From NCBI GenBank assembly GCA_004352715.1, contig SCFE01000116.1, forward strand, positions 30,440 to 94,439: a DNA stretch of 64,000 nucleotides, written 5' to 3'. A program made the translations under genes and the position numbers. Under the pieces are notes generated by a model. It was given only the letters and a program-made list of their open reading frames with translations, was not told where the DNA came from and made no database searches. Shown piece after piece: positions 11,028 to 21,541 of this stretch. Positions within the stretch are counted from its first letter, which is position 1. Every line of letters starts with the position of its first letter. Origin of the DNA: Hofstenia miamia. Its lineage: Eukaryota > Xenacoelomorpha > Acoela.

Positions 11028-11095
11028 ATAAAAACGTTGTTTTTAGTTGTACAATTTAGTTTGATTTTGTATTTTGGAATTAGTAAATAAAATTC
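11028..11095 (+). repeat. 5' terminal direct repeat (68 bp)
   Basis: Identical over its full length to 13741-13808. It ends in TTAGTAAATAAAATTC, containing an AATAAA polyadenylation-type signal. It lies 67 bp before the first ORF. Confidence 0.9.
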
Positions 11096-11162
11096 CTATA
11101 CGCTATTTTACAGAGGGAATTCCTATTATGTTTGATGGCAATCTATCTCCTGTAATATTTCG

Positions 11163-11636
11163 ATGTCTACTTCAGAAACGAGACAACAGACTCTTGATCG
11201 CCGTATACAACAGTTAGAGGCTTCTATTCAACAACTAGCTAATCGAATCGCAGATGCTCCCGATTTCCCTCATCGACAACCTGCAGCGGATCCTTCTAAT
11301 GTTACTCAATCTTCCAACGCAGACCCTTCAAAGTCTCTCGCAAGAGATCCGTTTCTTGATGATCAGCTCCCTGCAGTTAATAGAATCATATCGGACACAA
11401 TCTCCAACTCCCGTACCTCAGCTAGAGATAAGCGAGAACTCGAGTTCCTCTACCACTTGTTTGATGACTACTCAGCATTCTCCGCAGATAATCAGCGACG
11501 TTTCTCATATAGAATTAGAACCCTGGTATTAGCAACCCATTATGGATGGAACAACTACATCACGCAATGCCAAATCTCTCGAGCTCTTGGACCTCGGCAT
11601 TGGCGGAACCTTTGCGCCAAGAAATCCCCAGCGTAA
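11163..11636 (+). CDS. Gag-like protein of the compact retroelement, N-terminal part
   Basis: A 157-residue frame. It opens with a heptad-rich helix (LDRRIQQLEASIQQLANRI, residues about 10-28), probably a coiled coil for assembly. A polar linker follows, then a helical block (RELEFLYHLFDDYSAF, then RFSYRIRTLVLATHYGWNNY). After about residue 130 the sequence loses family character, and an Arg/Gly-rich continuation lies in the next frame at 11542-11730. That suggests either a frameshift mutation or programmed frameshifting near 11540-11560. I recognise the layout, not a named family. Confidence 0.55.
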   Translation: MSTSETRQQTLDRRIQQLEASIQQLANRIADAPDFPHRQPAADPSNVTQSSNADPSKSLARDPFLDDQLPAVNRIISDTISNSRTSARDKRELEFLYHLFDDYSAFSADNQRRFSYRIRTLVLATHYGWNNYITQCQISRALGPRHWRNLCAKKSPA

Positions 11637-11730
11637 TTTTCAGTCTAGGAGAGCCGGATATCGTGGAAGAGGATCATTTTTCAACAATTCGCGAGGAAAG
11701 CAGTATATTAGTACCGGTACAACCATGTAG
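11542..11730 (+). CDS. Arg/Gly-rich C-terminal segment of the gag-like protein (+1 frame)
   Basis: Overlaps the end of the preceding frame and continues it in another frame. The stretch FQSRRAGYRGRGSFF followed by NNSRGK is a basic RG-rich tail of the kind that binds nucleic acid in gag and core proteins. A third forward frame, 11546-11791, is open over the same bases and carries acidic sequence that leads towards the polymerase start. All three frames are thus open over about 90 bp, which may be compact overlap or chance. Confidence 0.4.
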   Translation: MDGTTTSRNAKSLELLDLGIGGTFAPRNPQRNFQSRRAGYRGRGSFFNNSRGKQYISTGTTM

Positions 11731-11756
11731 CACTCCCGTTCATTTCTCACTGTGGG

Positions 11757-13739
11757 ATGCTCCAGAGGTCAATTTTTTTCAGCAACTCTGATGATACAAT
11801 CTCAACTATCACGATAGCTTCTAGTCAGATATCCTCTCTTTCTACTTTACATATCAGTATACCGTCACACGATTTTTCCTTTTCACAAGTTTTGAATATT
11901 ACGCCAGACTCAGACATTAGGGACCTCACCAACATTGTTACTTCCGAACTATCTACTACGAAATTGCCTCTCATAGACTTAAGTTTATTAATGCACATTA
12001 CCGATCTCGCTGATAAATTGCCAATTTCTGTTCAACAGAACTTTTTAAATTACTTCACAACTATATCTGATTTACCTAGGGCAATCATTACTCAACGAAT
12101 CCAAAATTTTTTGCATAAGTTCGGCATCCTTGATAACTCACAGTTAGGAAATGACTCTCAGCAGGAGCATAATAGTAACACGTCGGAGCATGACTCCATT
12201 ATTGAAATTTTTGCAGAGGACCTTCATCCACAGGAATTTAGTGACATGTCAAATTTTGAGTCTTGTGCTTTGGATCCTAACCTTTCTCCGCATTACGAGT
12301 TTCCTAAGGTATCATTAGATTGGGATAAGGTATTTCAAGTGCTCAACGTTCCTTCTCGATTTTATTTCCTTAAGGCTCCTGTTATATCTCTAAGTTCATT
12401 TAAGCCATATGTAGTCAAGAGACCTTACTCTTTCTCTCCGTTAGTTACACAGCATCTTTTGGCACAGATTAAGGCTATGTTAGATTCGGATATTATTGAA
12501 CCTTCGCCTCGGTTACCCTTCACCTTCGGTGTTTTCGCGGTACCCAAATCTCGATCAAAAATACGTCTAGTAGTAGATTATTCTCCGATTTCAAAAAATT
12601 GCAACAAACCCTCGTTCTACTTACCTCCGTTTGCCCGTGTATTACGTTATCACGAACCAGCACATGACCACGTAGCCATTATTCTTGATTTGTCAGCAGC
12701 ATTCTATCACATAGATATTCCTTTACCTCAGCGTTATAAAACCACCTTTTTGACACCTGATGGCTCTAGATATAGATTTCGTAAATTACCTATGGGACTG
12801 CCTATAGCTCCGTTCTTTTGCCAAATGTTTGTTAATTTTCTTATTTTCCCGATTAAACGTTTTTGCAGCTTGGCATGGGGACATATAGACAACATCACCT
12901 TAATATTCCACCCAAAGTTCTTATCGGAAATTTTGGATCACATCAGATTATTAGAGTCACTAGGCATATCGTTTGCTCATGATAAATGTTGTTTTGAACC
13001 CAAAAGTATTTTTGAAGCATTAGGATTAGTTGTCAACCTTCCAGAGCAACGTGTTAAACTTACACCTGTTAAAGAGTTTATACTTACGAAGCTAATAACC
13101 ACGATTCCTTCGCAACTGTCTATTAAGGAATACCAGAGATGGCTTGGCCATCTTGCATTTTCGTGGCCCACTATAGGACCCTGGGGTCTAGTTAAACAAA
13201 TTTTAATTGATCATTCTGATAACGAAATTCGCAATTTATTAGTTCTACAAGTTTTTTATTTGTTATCCTCTAAATCTTTGTCGTGGAAACGCCCTATCAC
13301 TTACGAACGTCATATTGTATACACCGACGCATCACAAACACAGTTAGGACTCACTTTTATAAGCCCGACACACTTGGACTTGCCACCGTACAACCTATCT
13401 ATCCGCCTAGACGCATACCTTACACAATTTCACATTTACCAGAAAGAGTTGTTGGCTTTATACTTTGGGTGTTTGGAGGCTCCACCTGCAAGTAGGATAC
13501 TCATTGATTCTCAGCCATTGGCGTCTGCAGCAAAAACTGGTAAAGTCGTATCAAAAGATCTTCCGGGCATCGCTCAAGCCGTAAATATACTCATCAATTA
13601 TAAACACCTCCAAGTGCAATGGATTTCTACGCATGAAAATTTAGCAGACGTTCCATCTCGTTTAGACTATTTTGATTATAAACTTTTGAATTTAGAGATG
13701 CTACCTAAACTTCTTTTGACAGCCATTTCGGTTGTGTAG
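11757..13739 (+). CDS. Reverse transcriptase-RNase H polyprotein, 660 aa, with HIDN in place of YxDD
   Basis: One uninterrupted frame from ATG 11757. Residues 1 to about 195 are unrecognised and Ser/Thr-rich. The reverse transcriptase occupies about 200-470: KIRLVVDYSPISKNC (motif 2 region), LDLSAAFYHIDIPL with the motif A Asp at 311, FRKLPMGLPIAPFFCQ (motif B), and WGHIDNITLIF at 374-384, where the usual second Asp of YxDD is Asn (HIDN, 376-379). The RNase H spans about 515-640, with all four acids in place: VYTDAS (Asp524), KELLAL (Glu564), ILIDSQ (Asp584) and NLADVPSR (Asp631). The frame ends directly before the 3' repeat. Intactness over 660 codons suggests recent activity. Confidence 0.85.
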   Translation: MLQRSIFFSNSDDTISTITIASSQISSLSTLHISIPSHDFSFSQVLNITPDSDIRDLTNIVTSELSTTKLPLIDLSLLMHITDLADKLPISVQQNFLNYFTTISDLPRAIITQRIQNFLHKFGILDNSQLGNDSQQEHNSNTSEHDSIIEIFAEDLHPQEFSDMSNFESCALDPNLSPHYEFPKVSLDWDKVFQVLNVPSRFYFLKAPVISLSSFKPYVVKRPYSFSPLVTQHLLAQIKAMLDSDIIEPSPRLPFTFGVFAVPKSRSKIRLVVDYSPISKNCNKPSFYLPPFARVLRYHEPAHDHVAIILDLSAAFYHIDIPLPQRYKTTFLTPDGSRYRFRKLPMGLPIAPFFCQMFVNFLIFPIKRFCSLAWGHIDNITLIFHPKFLSEILDHIRLLESLGISFAHDKCCFEPKSIFEALGLVVNLPEQRVKLTPVKEFILTKLITTIPSQLSIKEYQRWLGHLAFSWPTIGPWGLVKQILIDHSDNEIRNLLVLQVFYLLSSKSLSWKRPITYERHIVYTDASQTQLGLTFISPTHLDLPPYNLSIRLDAYLTQFHIYQKELLALYFGCLEAPPASRILIDSQPLASAAKTGKVVSKDLPGIAQAVNILINYKHLQVQWISTHENLADVPSRLDYFDYKLLNLEMLPKLLLTAISVV

Positions 13740-13740
13740 T

Positions 13741-13808
13741 ATAAAAACGTTGTTTTTAGTTGTACAATTTAGTTTGATTTTGTATTTTGGAATTAGTAAA
13801 TAAAATTC
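13741..13808 (+). repeat. 3' terminal direct repeat (68 bp)
   Basis: Identical to 11028-11095. It begins two bases after the stop codon of the polymerase frame, so there is essentially no 3' untranslated spacer. Confidence 0.9.
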
Positions 13809-14811
13809 GTAAGGGGAATTGATCATCGTTGCATTTATAGGTCATAACAAAGCGTCATAATTTGACATTTGATTTTCGCACTAATGTATTAACATAGCGA
13901 ACCACATACGCAAGAAATTGAACATAACATTTCTCAGATTATTACATGAACCTAATTTCTTTCTATGACATGGCTATCCCAGTATTAGATTTTGCCATCG
14001 GAAATGTTGATGAGTCATTCGGCTAGAGTAAGAAAGTAGAAGGGTCAGGTTGCGGGTCAATCATAGCCGAGAGGCGTCAGGATCGCATTTCATTTCTAAT
14101 CATGAAGGTGGAAAAATAACAGATTTAAGAAACATATAATTCTTTGAATCTCTTACGGACTAATGGATTTGTATTATTTTATTGATATTGAATTGTTGTT
14201 ATTCATGCATTTTGTGCGTATTATACTAGTGAACTTTCTTTGATTGACACGGGTCACAGTCTACGCTGACGGGTCGGATCGCGGGTCATTAATAGTGGAG
14301 CTGTGCAGGGTGACCAGTTTTCCACTTTATATCAAACAGTGTGAACCAGATTGAAATCTTTTCAAAAACATTTTTCGAACAGTAGCAAACTGTCACATCA
14401 CTATGATAAATTCCTAAATTCTGGTAATAAACAACTCATTTTAATGGAACTACAATTAAAGTAATTGTCGGTAAAAATGTGGAATTGTAAAATGGAAACA
14501 GAAGAGAGCTTATGTAATTTGAATCTGAGCCAATTAATTGTCAATTGCATTTTAATTCTTAGGTCTAGTAGGCTATCTGCAATCATATTTATACATTAGA
14601 ATAATCCACACTTATAACACTGCTGCTTAAATAAAATGACTCAAGCAAGGAGTTTTAAATATTTGACTCCATTAGAATCTCATAATTTTATGATATGCAC
14701 CTTCAAATACTTGGTTAGTTTTTCCTATTTCATACAAATATATATAATGTATTACATTGGTGCGGAAACAGGCGATCACTATGAACGATAAAATGATTTA
14801 GCACAATCTCT
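13809..14811. other. Spacer without recognised gene
   Basis: AT-rich, with two islands of degenerate GGGTC/GACCC words around 14035-14075 and 14245-14315. No coding frame of note. Confidence 0.5.
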
Positions 14812-14813
14812 TA

Positions 14814-16144
14814 CGAGGTGTGACAAAAAGGAAACGGGACGGACTAATGATCGGTTGCGATACCAGTAGCATATATCGATTAATAGATAGCGTCGCACTG
14901 TTTTGAGAAGCATTGTTGACAAATATTAGAGAGTGCGTTGAATTGTGACACTGTGTTTGTGTGTCTATGACTGTAAGTTAATGAGTACTGTTCTCCTAAC
15001 GTCACTAAATATAAACGAGCGCGCAGCAGCCGCATTATTTCATATCACCGCGGTTTGACAATGAACAAAGAACAACGGATTAATTTGACATTCCTTGTGA
15101 AACTTGGAAAGACTGCATCAGAGAGTCTGAACCTGTTGCAGCAAGTTTATGGAGACGATGCGATGTCTCGAACACCTGTCTTTGAATGGCACAAACGATT
15201 TGCGAGTAGGCGAGAGGATGTGGAGGCTGACCTGAAGTCAGGAAGACCCTCATCGACCAAAACAGACAAAAATATCAACAAAGTGAATCAGCTGGTTCGA
15301 AGTGTTCGCATGCTGACAGTGCGGATGATGACAGAGCTACTCAATATGAACTGAGAGTCTGTTCGAAAATTGTGCGCAAAAATGGTTCCAAAGGTTTTGT
15401 CGGAGGACTAAAAGAAGCAGAGGGTTAATGTTTGCCACGACTGGTTGTAAACAATCACAGACGATCCTGAGTTCCTTGATCGAGTCATTACAGAAGACGA
15501 GGCATGGGTCTTCCAGTACGATCCAGAGACAAAGAGACAGAGTTGCCAGAGGAAATCTCCATCATCACCGAGACCCAAGAAAGCGCGCATGTCCAAGTCA
15601 AGAATCAAAGTGATACTAATCGCCTTTTTTGACAGACATGGAGTGGTCCATCATGAGTTCGTTCCTTAAGGTCAGGCCATGAACCAACATTTTTACCAGC
15701 AAGTTCTCAATTGGCTTTACAACAGGGTTCGGCGCAACTGTGGTCGACCAGTCCATGCATGATTCCTTCACCATGACAATGCGCCAGCACACACTGCTCT
15801 TAGTGTGAGAGAGCTTTTGTCGAAAACACAAGTTCCAGCCTTCGATCAGCCACCTTACTATCCGGATATCACTCCGTGCGAATTTTGGCTGTTCCCCAAA
15901 ATTAAAAGTGTCCTGAAAGGAACACATTTTCCATCTATGGAAGAGATTCAGGCCGCTGTGACCAGGGAGTTGAGAAGCCTCAACGAAAATGACTTTGCCC
16001 ACTGTTTTCGCGGATGGCAGGCACGAATGCAAAGATGCATAGACTCAGAGGGGGAGTACTTTGAAGGTATCCATGCTTGATTTGTTATTATGTTCTATAA
16101 TATAACTTATTTGGAAGTCCCGTTTCTTTTTTTGTCACACATCG
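14814..16144 (+). mobile_element. mariner element with both ends, 1.33 kb
   Basis: TA at 14812-14813 precedes CGAGGTGTGACAAAAAGGAA. The right end, before TA at 16145-16146, is the inverted copy TTTTTTGTCACACATCG. The inverted repeats are about 28 bp and imperfect. Length and TA target are standard for mariner. Confidence 0.9.
15061..16080 (+). pseudogene. mariner transposase pseudogene with a C-terminal Glu in the triad
   Basis: The frame begins at ATG 15061 (MNKEQRINLTFLVKLGKTAS), with the helix-turn-helix region VFEWHKRFASRREDVE. The first catalytic residue is in VITEDEAWVFQYD near 15,500 and the second in HHDNAPAHTALSVRE near 15,775. The third position, 34 residues on, is Glu in YPDITPCEFWLFPK rather than the Asp usual for mariner (DD34D). 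In-frame stops at about 15,352, 15,409, 15,447, 15,667 and 15,760, with one frame change, kill this copy. The C-terminus ends EYFEGIHA and a stop. Confidence 0.85.
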
Positions 16145-16388
16145 TATATCACAACAACATTAATTTATCCAACAGGTATCACTAAAATAATAGTCAACAG
16201 TTTTTCTTATTGTAATCGCCTGACTAATCCTATTAAACATACTAAAATTTACAGCTATATGTTTTGTTTTTGCATAATATATGCACGTGCAAAAAGACTC
16301 ATTTTGTTCAGTTGATGTCAAAGATATGATGAGGTATGTACAATTGGTACAATTGAAAATATCTAAGAGACATTCGTCGAAAAATCAC

Positions 16389-16600
16389 TTAACACTAGAA
16401 CTCCGAACCGGTCATTTGTGACCGTTTTAGTTAAAAATTAATGGCAAGAGAAGCAGCAAAGCGGGCTCTTAATCAAATTATGTGGGATATTGCATCAGAT
16501 AGCAGTAGCAGTGTTTATTAAATATGAAACGGAATGCCTGTATAAATCTCACTGTAATAAATGCTACACAAATACCGGTAATCTATGACCGGATTAGGAA
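16389..16600 (+). repeat. Possible piggyBac-like end or MITE
   Basis: TTAA at 16389-16392 is followed by CACTAGAACTCCGAACCGGT and then CATTTGTGACCG, with a second ACCGG...GACCGG pair at 16575-16595. A loosely matching CTAGTG lies near 17,790. The TTAA start suggests a piggyBac-type end, but no convincing partner end or transposase was found. Confidence 0.3.
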
Positions 16601-17819
16601 TTAAAGGGTGTATTAAATTTTCAGAGTGCTAGTTTCTATATGTATTTAACAACCTTTTACTAGAAAAAATCCAATGTTATTGAGTGCAACCTTTTTATAT
16701 TGAGTTTGCTGAAACAGAATACAAAGGCACCAAACACTAGGTTACTTTTATTAGTAAAGTTGATTGTCCGAAAAGTTAAGGATTCCTTTCCTAGCTTCCA
16801 ATGTGGCACTAGGGAACAAGCATTTCAGATTCATATTTCATCTAATTAAATATTTAACTAGGAGTGGTTATATATAGTAATGTCGAAAAACTTTTTTCTC
16901 GAAAACTGCAAAATTTTTAACAAAATGCTTGATATGTTGGAAGAGAAAGATGTTTGGAAATATCATACTGAGTGATGCCTAGGAGCATATTACGGGTAGT
17001 AGACTTCTGTAACTTTTTATTTACATAAATGAGATATATTGCAAAAAAACGTCGTCCAAGCTCAAAATTGAATAGCAACAAATTTCAATTTGCAATTTTG
17101 TAATAGTCCTTATGCAACCATTCTCACAATAAAAATTAAAATATTTGAGAATGACATTAAAAATCATTAATAAATTATTAAATATTTCTAATAGCAGTAA
17201 ATTCTTGCAAAATTTCTATTCACGTTTACCACATATGAGCCTCTTGTGAACATAAAATTTTGGCATTCTTATGTAACCCGTGATCTTTAGATAAGTTATA
17301 TGCTTCTGCAAACGATGATTGAAAAAAATATTGTACACAGCTTAAAAGCTCACATCAGATTATTTTCCAGCGATTAAAATAATAAATTTGTGCAGTGGAA
17401 TTTCATCAGCCTACTTGTAATGAAGGTAAAGATTGAAATATTTTCCTTGTAAAAAGACTATTTTCTTTTTAGAGTCTATTAGCATAGCCAAGTTCGTACA
17501 AGAAATGCTTGACATTTCGCCAATTAATTTAATTTCTTCCTCAAAAGATTTTTAAACCCTGAAAATAATTCATATCATGTATAACTCAATAAATGATAAA
17601 ATTTTCATCTGAATTAGCGATGTAAGGGGATTTGCACAAGATTTGACGACCAATATTTCAAAAACTTCTGAATAAATTCCTATAAATAATTGTGAATATA
17701 CTAAGTTTTTCTTGTTGAATACGAATTTTGTGTTATGCCTTACAATACATACCATGCATATTTATTAAAATAGTTTTAGGAGGGGCTTTCTAGTGTTCTA
17801 GGATGAAAACTAAATTTCA
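16601..17819. other. AT-rich sequence without recognised gene
   Basis: No open frame with family motifs. A candidate acceptor-like tract at about 17,680-17,700 on the minus strand is followed by open sequence but shows no resemblance I can name. Confidence 0.4.
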
Positions 17820-17821
17820 TA

Positions 17822-18585
17822 CAGGGTCCGGCATAATTTCCGGACACATGTTAAGGTTGAATAAAAGCCATATAAAGTGAAGTAACGAAAAAGTGTTTAT
17901 ATTTTCGAAAACTACATAAAAAAGTTTTATTACTTTTTAAAAATAACAGTTAAATGAGACTAATTATTGTCTATACATTGTTGAAGCCGTTCTCGAAAAT
18001 TTTCCACAACTCTGCGTGTCATTTCTTGTGGAATGGCAGCGGCTTCTTGACAGATTGCACGTTTAAGTTGTTCGATAGATTGAGGGCGATTAATGTAAAC
18101 TTTTGATTTGAGGTATCCCAAGAGGAAATAGTCACAGGGATTCAAGTGTGGCGGGCGGGCCAGCCGATGTCGCGACACAATGAGATCACATGGCCAGGGA
18201 ACATCTCCCTCAAAAACTCCATCGACCTTCGAGAAGTGTAGGCAGTTGCCCCTATCCTGCTGAAACCAAACTCAGTCCATCGTAAAATAGAATTCTACTT
18301 GGTAATGCAACATTCACGTTAAGATTGAAGTGCACTCTACCTGCGCGTTTTGTTGCAGTTACAGATTCTTTCTTGATAAAGATTTCCACAATGAAGCTTT
18401 TGTGTTGAGCAGTCCAATCCATTTCGACGCGAGTTAAAATGAAACAAAATACTGCATCGTAAATATATATATAAAACAAAATTTTTTTAATGTAGTTTTA
18501 GAAATTTATCCACTTTTTTGGTCACTTCACTTAATATGGCTTTTATTAAGTTTTAAAATGTGTCCAGAATTTATGCCGGACAATG
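17822..18585 (-). mobile_element. Internally deleted mariner element, 764 bp, long inverted repeats
   Basis: TA at 17820-17821 and 18586-18587. Inverted repeats of about 65 bp start CAGGGTCCGGCATAATTTCC on the left and mirror TGCCGGACAATG on the right, with AATAAAAGCCATAT shared further in. The element keeps only the two ends of the transposase frame, so it is a non-autonomous deletion derivative. Confidence 0.85.
17960..18424 (-). pseudogene. mariner transposase, N- and C-terminal remnants
   Basis: On the minus strand, ATG at 18424-18422 gives MDWTAQHKSFIVEIFIKKES, the usual N-terminus of this subfamily. A second frame (18178-17960) gives LNPCDYFLLGYLKSKVY, the region of the third catalytic Asp, and ends QQCIDNN before a stop. 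The central part with the first two Asp residues is deleted. Confidence 0.8.
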
Positions 18586-20275
18586 TATATAAAAATTAAG
18601 GAGAAATTTGAATTCGCAATACTAAACTTCGGCCAAATGCAAAAAATGAAAGGTATAGTGTACATCACTGCAAAGGTGTAACCGAGCAGGCCTTGGACCG
18701 AAAAACTAAGAATGAAGCGGATCCGGGCCGGGCCGGACCTGGATATGAAATTTCTACAAAACTGGACTAGAATTGGTCAAAATTGTATTACTAAATATAC
18801 ATTCTTTCTCTTACATTACAATATTATTTCAAATAATATATTCAAGTGACTAATTATACATGAAAAGGTAAATCACGACTACAAGAATTGCAACTATCTC
18901 ACAAATGCATTAGTAATAACAAGTGCCAATCAATTTCATTTATTCACAAAAAAATCTCATGTTTTTGTATATTATGGGCTCGGACTGGGCCCGGCTTAAA
19001 TTGATTTCATAACGCGTGGCATTAGATCGAAGGAATATTTCACGAAAAATAATAATTTTAAAGGGCCCAGCATATATATATATATATATATTATGAACAC
19101 GTTTGAGAAGATAAATGCATGTTATTATATATAATAAAATATAAATTTTACCTATAATGAGCTAGAGATGCCGATTATGGCGTGGTACAATACAATTATG
19201 TAGCATATTATGATTACCATATTGGCATGGCAGAAAAAAAATAATGGAAATTACGAATGGTAAATTTATTGTTACATATACAGAATTAATAGTTAGGTTC
19301 AATAAAATTGTTAAATTTATAGTGTCATAGTCTTACATTTATAGTAATTAAATTGGTAAATATATATTTCACAAATTGTTTTGAACAAACATTTTGAAAA
19401 ATAACAAATTTTACAAGTGTCGCAAAAGTTTAGTAAGCAGTTTCAGCATGATTGAAAACAAATACTAAAGATGAAGTTGTTCCCAATTTGCAATAGTGGT
19501 TGGGAACAAATACTGACATCGGATTTCTTTCACACTTATAATGTTTACGGATAACAAAACATGTTGTATTCGAAAACAAACAAAAAATAATTGGTTTATT
19601 TTAAAATTTGTTTTTGATTTTTTCAAAATCGTTCTGCGACCTAGTGAATTGCTCTCGCCTTGTGATATCAACAATTTCATAGCACAGGAAAATGGTTCAT
19701 TTGATTGCAATTTGTTATTTATGTTGTTAAATAATAGAAATCACTCTTAAATTGTTATTACCATTTACCACGTGTATTCGACGTATATTTCACCACCATT
19801 CACCATATTTTACAAAATGGCCATTATTATTATGGCCACAATGTATGGACGAAATATAAAATATGGCCATTATCAAGCTTGTTCAAAAGATTATCTTCGA
19901 TAAGATTATCTCAATAACCTATTTTTTAGAAATTATTCCATCCAATAACCTATCTTATGCAGCCTATTATCGACTCGATAATGTGTCAGTATGTTTTGGT
20001 GTGGCATAAATGACGTATTACTTGGGATACGATTTTTCCCATTTTTACAGCACAAATTCACGGATGAGAATTAAAAAATCGCGAATTTAAATTTGCAAAA
20101 TCCACAAATATCGCATTCCTTAACATAAAAAATGACGTTGCATATGCAAAACCATTTACTAGTTAATTATAACCATTAATATGAAATGTTCCAGCTGGAT
20201 AATTTTTAAGATATTGATTAATGTGGATTACGCTATTAAAAGCAAATAGAACTTGTTCTAAGAAATACTTTATAT
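18586..20275. other. Spacer with (TA)n and degenerate short motifs, no gene seen
   Basis: Contains a GC-richer island (18685-18760, GGATCCGGGCCGGGCCGGAC), a (TA)n tract at 19072-19091, and clusters of CCAT/ATGG words at 19165-19240 and 19790-19870. Confidence 0.4.
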
Positions 20276-20279
20276 ATTT

Positions 20280-20760
20280 TTTGATGATGAATACTGTCAA
20301 CGTTTGCATGAACTACTCGAATCAAGTTTGCTTACAACTCTGATGAGCTCTTGCCTGGTGATGTAGCTGAAATTGAAGACGTTCTGCAATGGCCTAATCG
20401 TATTTATAAGTGATTCCTTCTAACCTCTAAACGCTCCTAAATGCTATGTTCATTGCTTCAGCAATTAGATTTTTATTAATGATGCTTTTATTATTAACCT
20501 AAATTTCTTGAATGGTGCAATCAAAAGGTTTTTCCTTATTTAAAAACCTATTAATAAACCGCCATTTATTTCGGGCTTGAGTGAGGTTTTCAAAGAAGTG
20601 TTTGTCTTGTTGTTCTCTGATCTTAGTTTTTATCTTAGATAGTTTTGATTTTACTTCATTATATGCAGCAACGTTAATTTGAGTATGACTTCTAGAAAGT
20701 GAGTTCCAGATCTTTTTTTCAAATAAAGTGCCGACTACATAACTCAGAGGTACCATTTAT
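20280..20760 (-). pseudogene. LINE fragment (endonuclease-RT linker)
   Basis: The minus-strand frame 20756-20499 ends ARNKWRFINRFLNKEKPFDC, the linker upstream of the reverse transcriptase in Jockey/CR1-type LINEs. A further piece near 20,400-20,330 (FNFSYITRQELIRVVSKLD) fits the start of the polymerase domain. Flanking domains are absent. Confidence 0.5.
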
Positions 20761-21374
20761 GGTGTGGCCAATATGGCTGGGCAAAATTTGTAACCCACTT
20801 GGGCAATGACAATTTAATAAAGTGATTTCCAATGTTTAGCTAAATTTTTACCAGATTGCAAGCTAAAATTAAAGCTCATAATTTTTATGGAATATCTTAA
20901 ATTGTACTGCGATATCGCAAGCAATTTATTTGGCTGTAGAAATATTTTGAAACATTCAGAATACATTTTAATATGAGCCATATTCGATACAAACATTCTA
21001 AATGGGAAACAAATTCATCTTTTTTAGATATTTGCAACGTACTAAAGGATTAAAGAATTGCAACACCTTTAAAAGTATTATCTTATCAAAATGTTTTTTC
21101 CTTCAAAACATTACAACCAATAAGTATCAATTATTATAGATATAAGATGCGGGTACAATATGCCACTAAAGATAACCTAACAATTTTCTTGAAATTTAAT
21201 ATAAATTTTGAATATGTAAAAATAAATTTATGGATTAACATTATTGTCATATTTTTACGTTTGTCATCCATAATGACCATAACCATTTTTCTACCATACC
21301 ATTATGGTAAACATAACATGGTACATAATGATATTGCACCATACCATAACTTGCATCTCTTATATAACTTATTT

Positions 21375-21375
<1 letters not shown>

Positions 21376-21410
<35 letters not shown>

Positions 21411-21427
21411 ATATATATATATATATT
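21376..21427. repeat. (TA)n microsatellite
   Basis: About 50 bp of TA repeats with one GGA interruption. Confidence 0.9.
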
Positions 21428-21541
21428 CATATCTATGAGAAATTAACTAAATTTGTTCTTGCCAATAAAACTGACCCTCCTTTATAACTCCAATAGTTAA
21501 ATAGAATTTTATCAGCCATGTTTTACAAAAATGAAACTTAC

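Larger units (their letters stand above)
11028..13808 (+). mobile_element. Compact reverse-transcribing element with 68-bp terminal direct repeats, no integrase
   Basis: Two identical 68-bp repeats (11028-11095 and 13741-13808) bracket 2.65 kb holding a gag-like region and a single RT-RNase H frame. There is no integrase, tyrosine recombinase, protease or chromodomain. No target-site duplication is visible: the outer flanks are ACAAA and GTAAG. The repeat does not start TG or end CA. Each repeat contains AATAAA near its end, so it could act as the terminal redundancy of a polyadenylated genomic RNA. Family resemblance is to DIRS-type elements and to hepadnavirus-like polymerases, with the motif A context favouring the latter. 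Classification stays open. Confidence 0.75.

Noticed and set aside
20814-20996. Minus-strand frame starting MFVSNMAHIKMY as the final TPC helix exon
   Set aside because: It can be joined in phase but is not hydrophobic and lacks the expected asparagine-rich S6 pattern.
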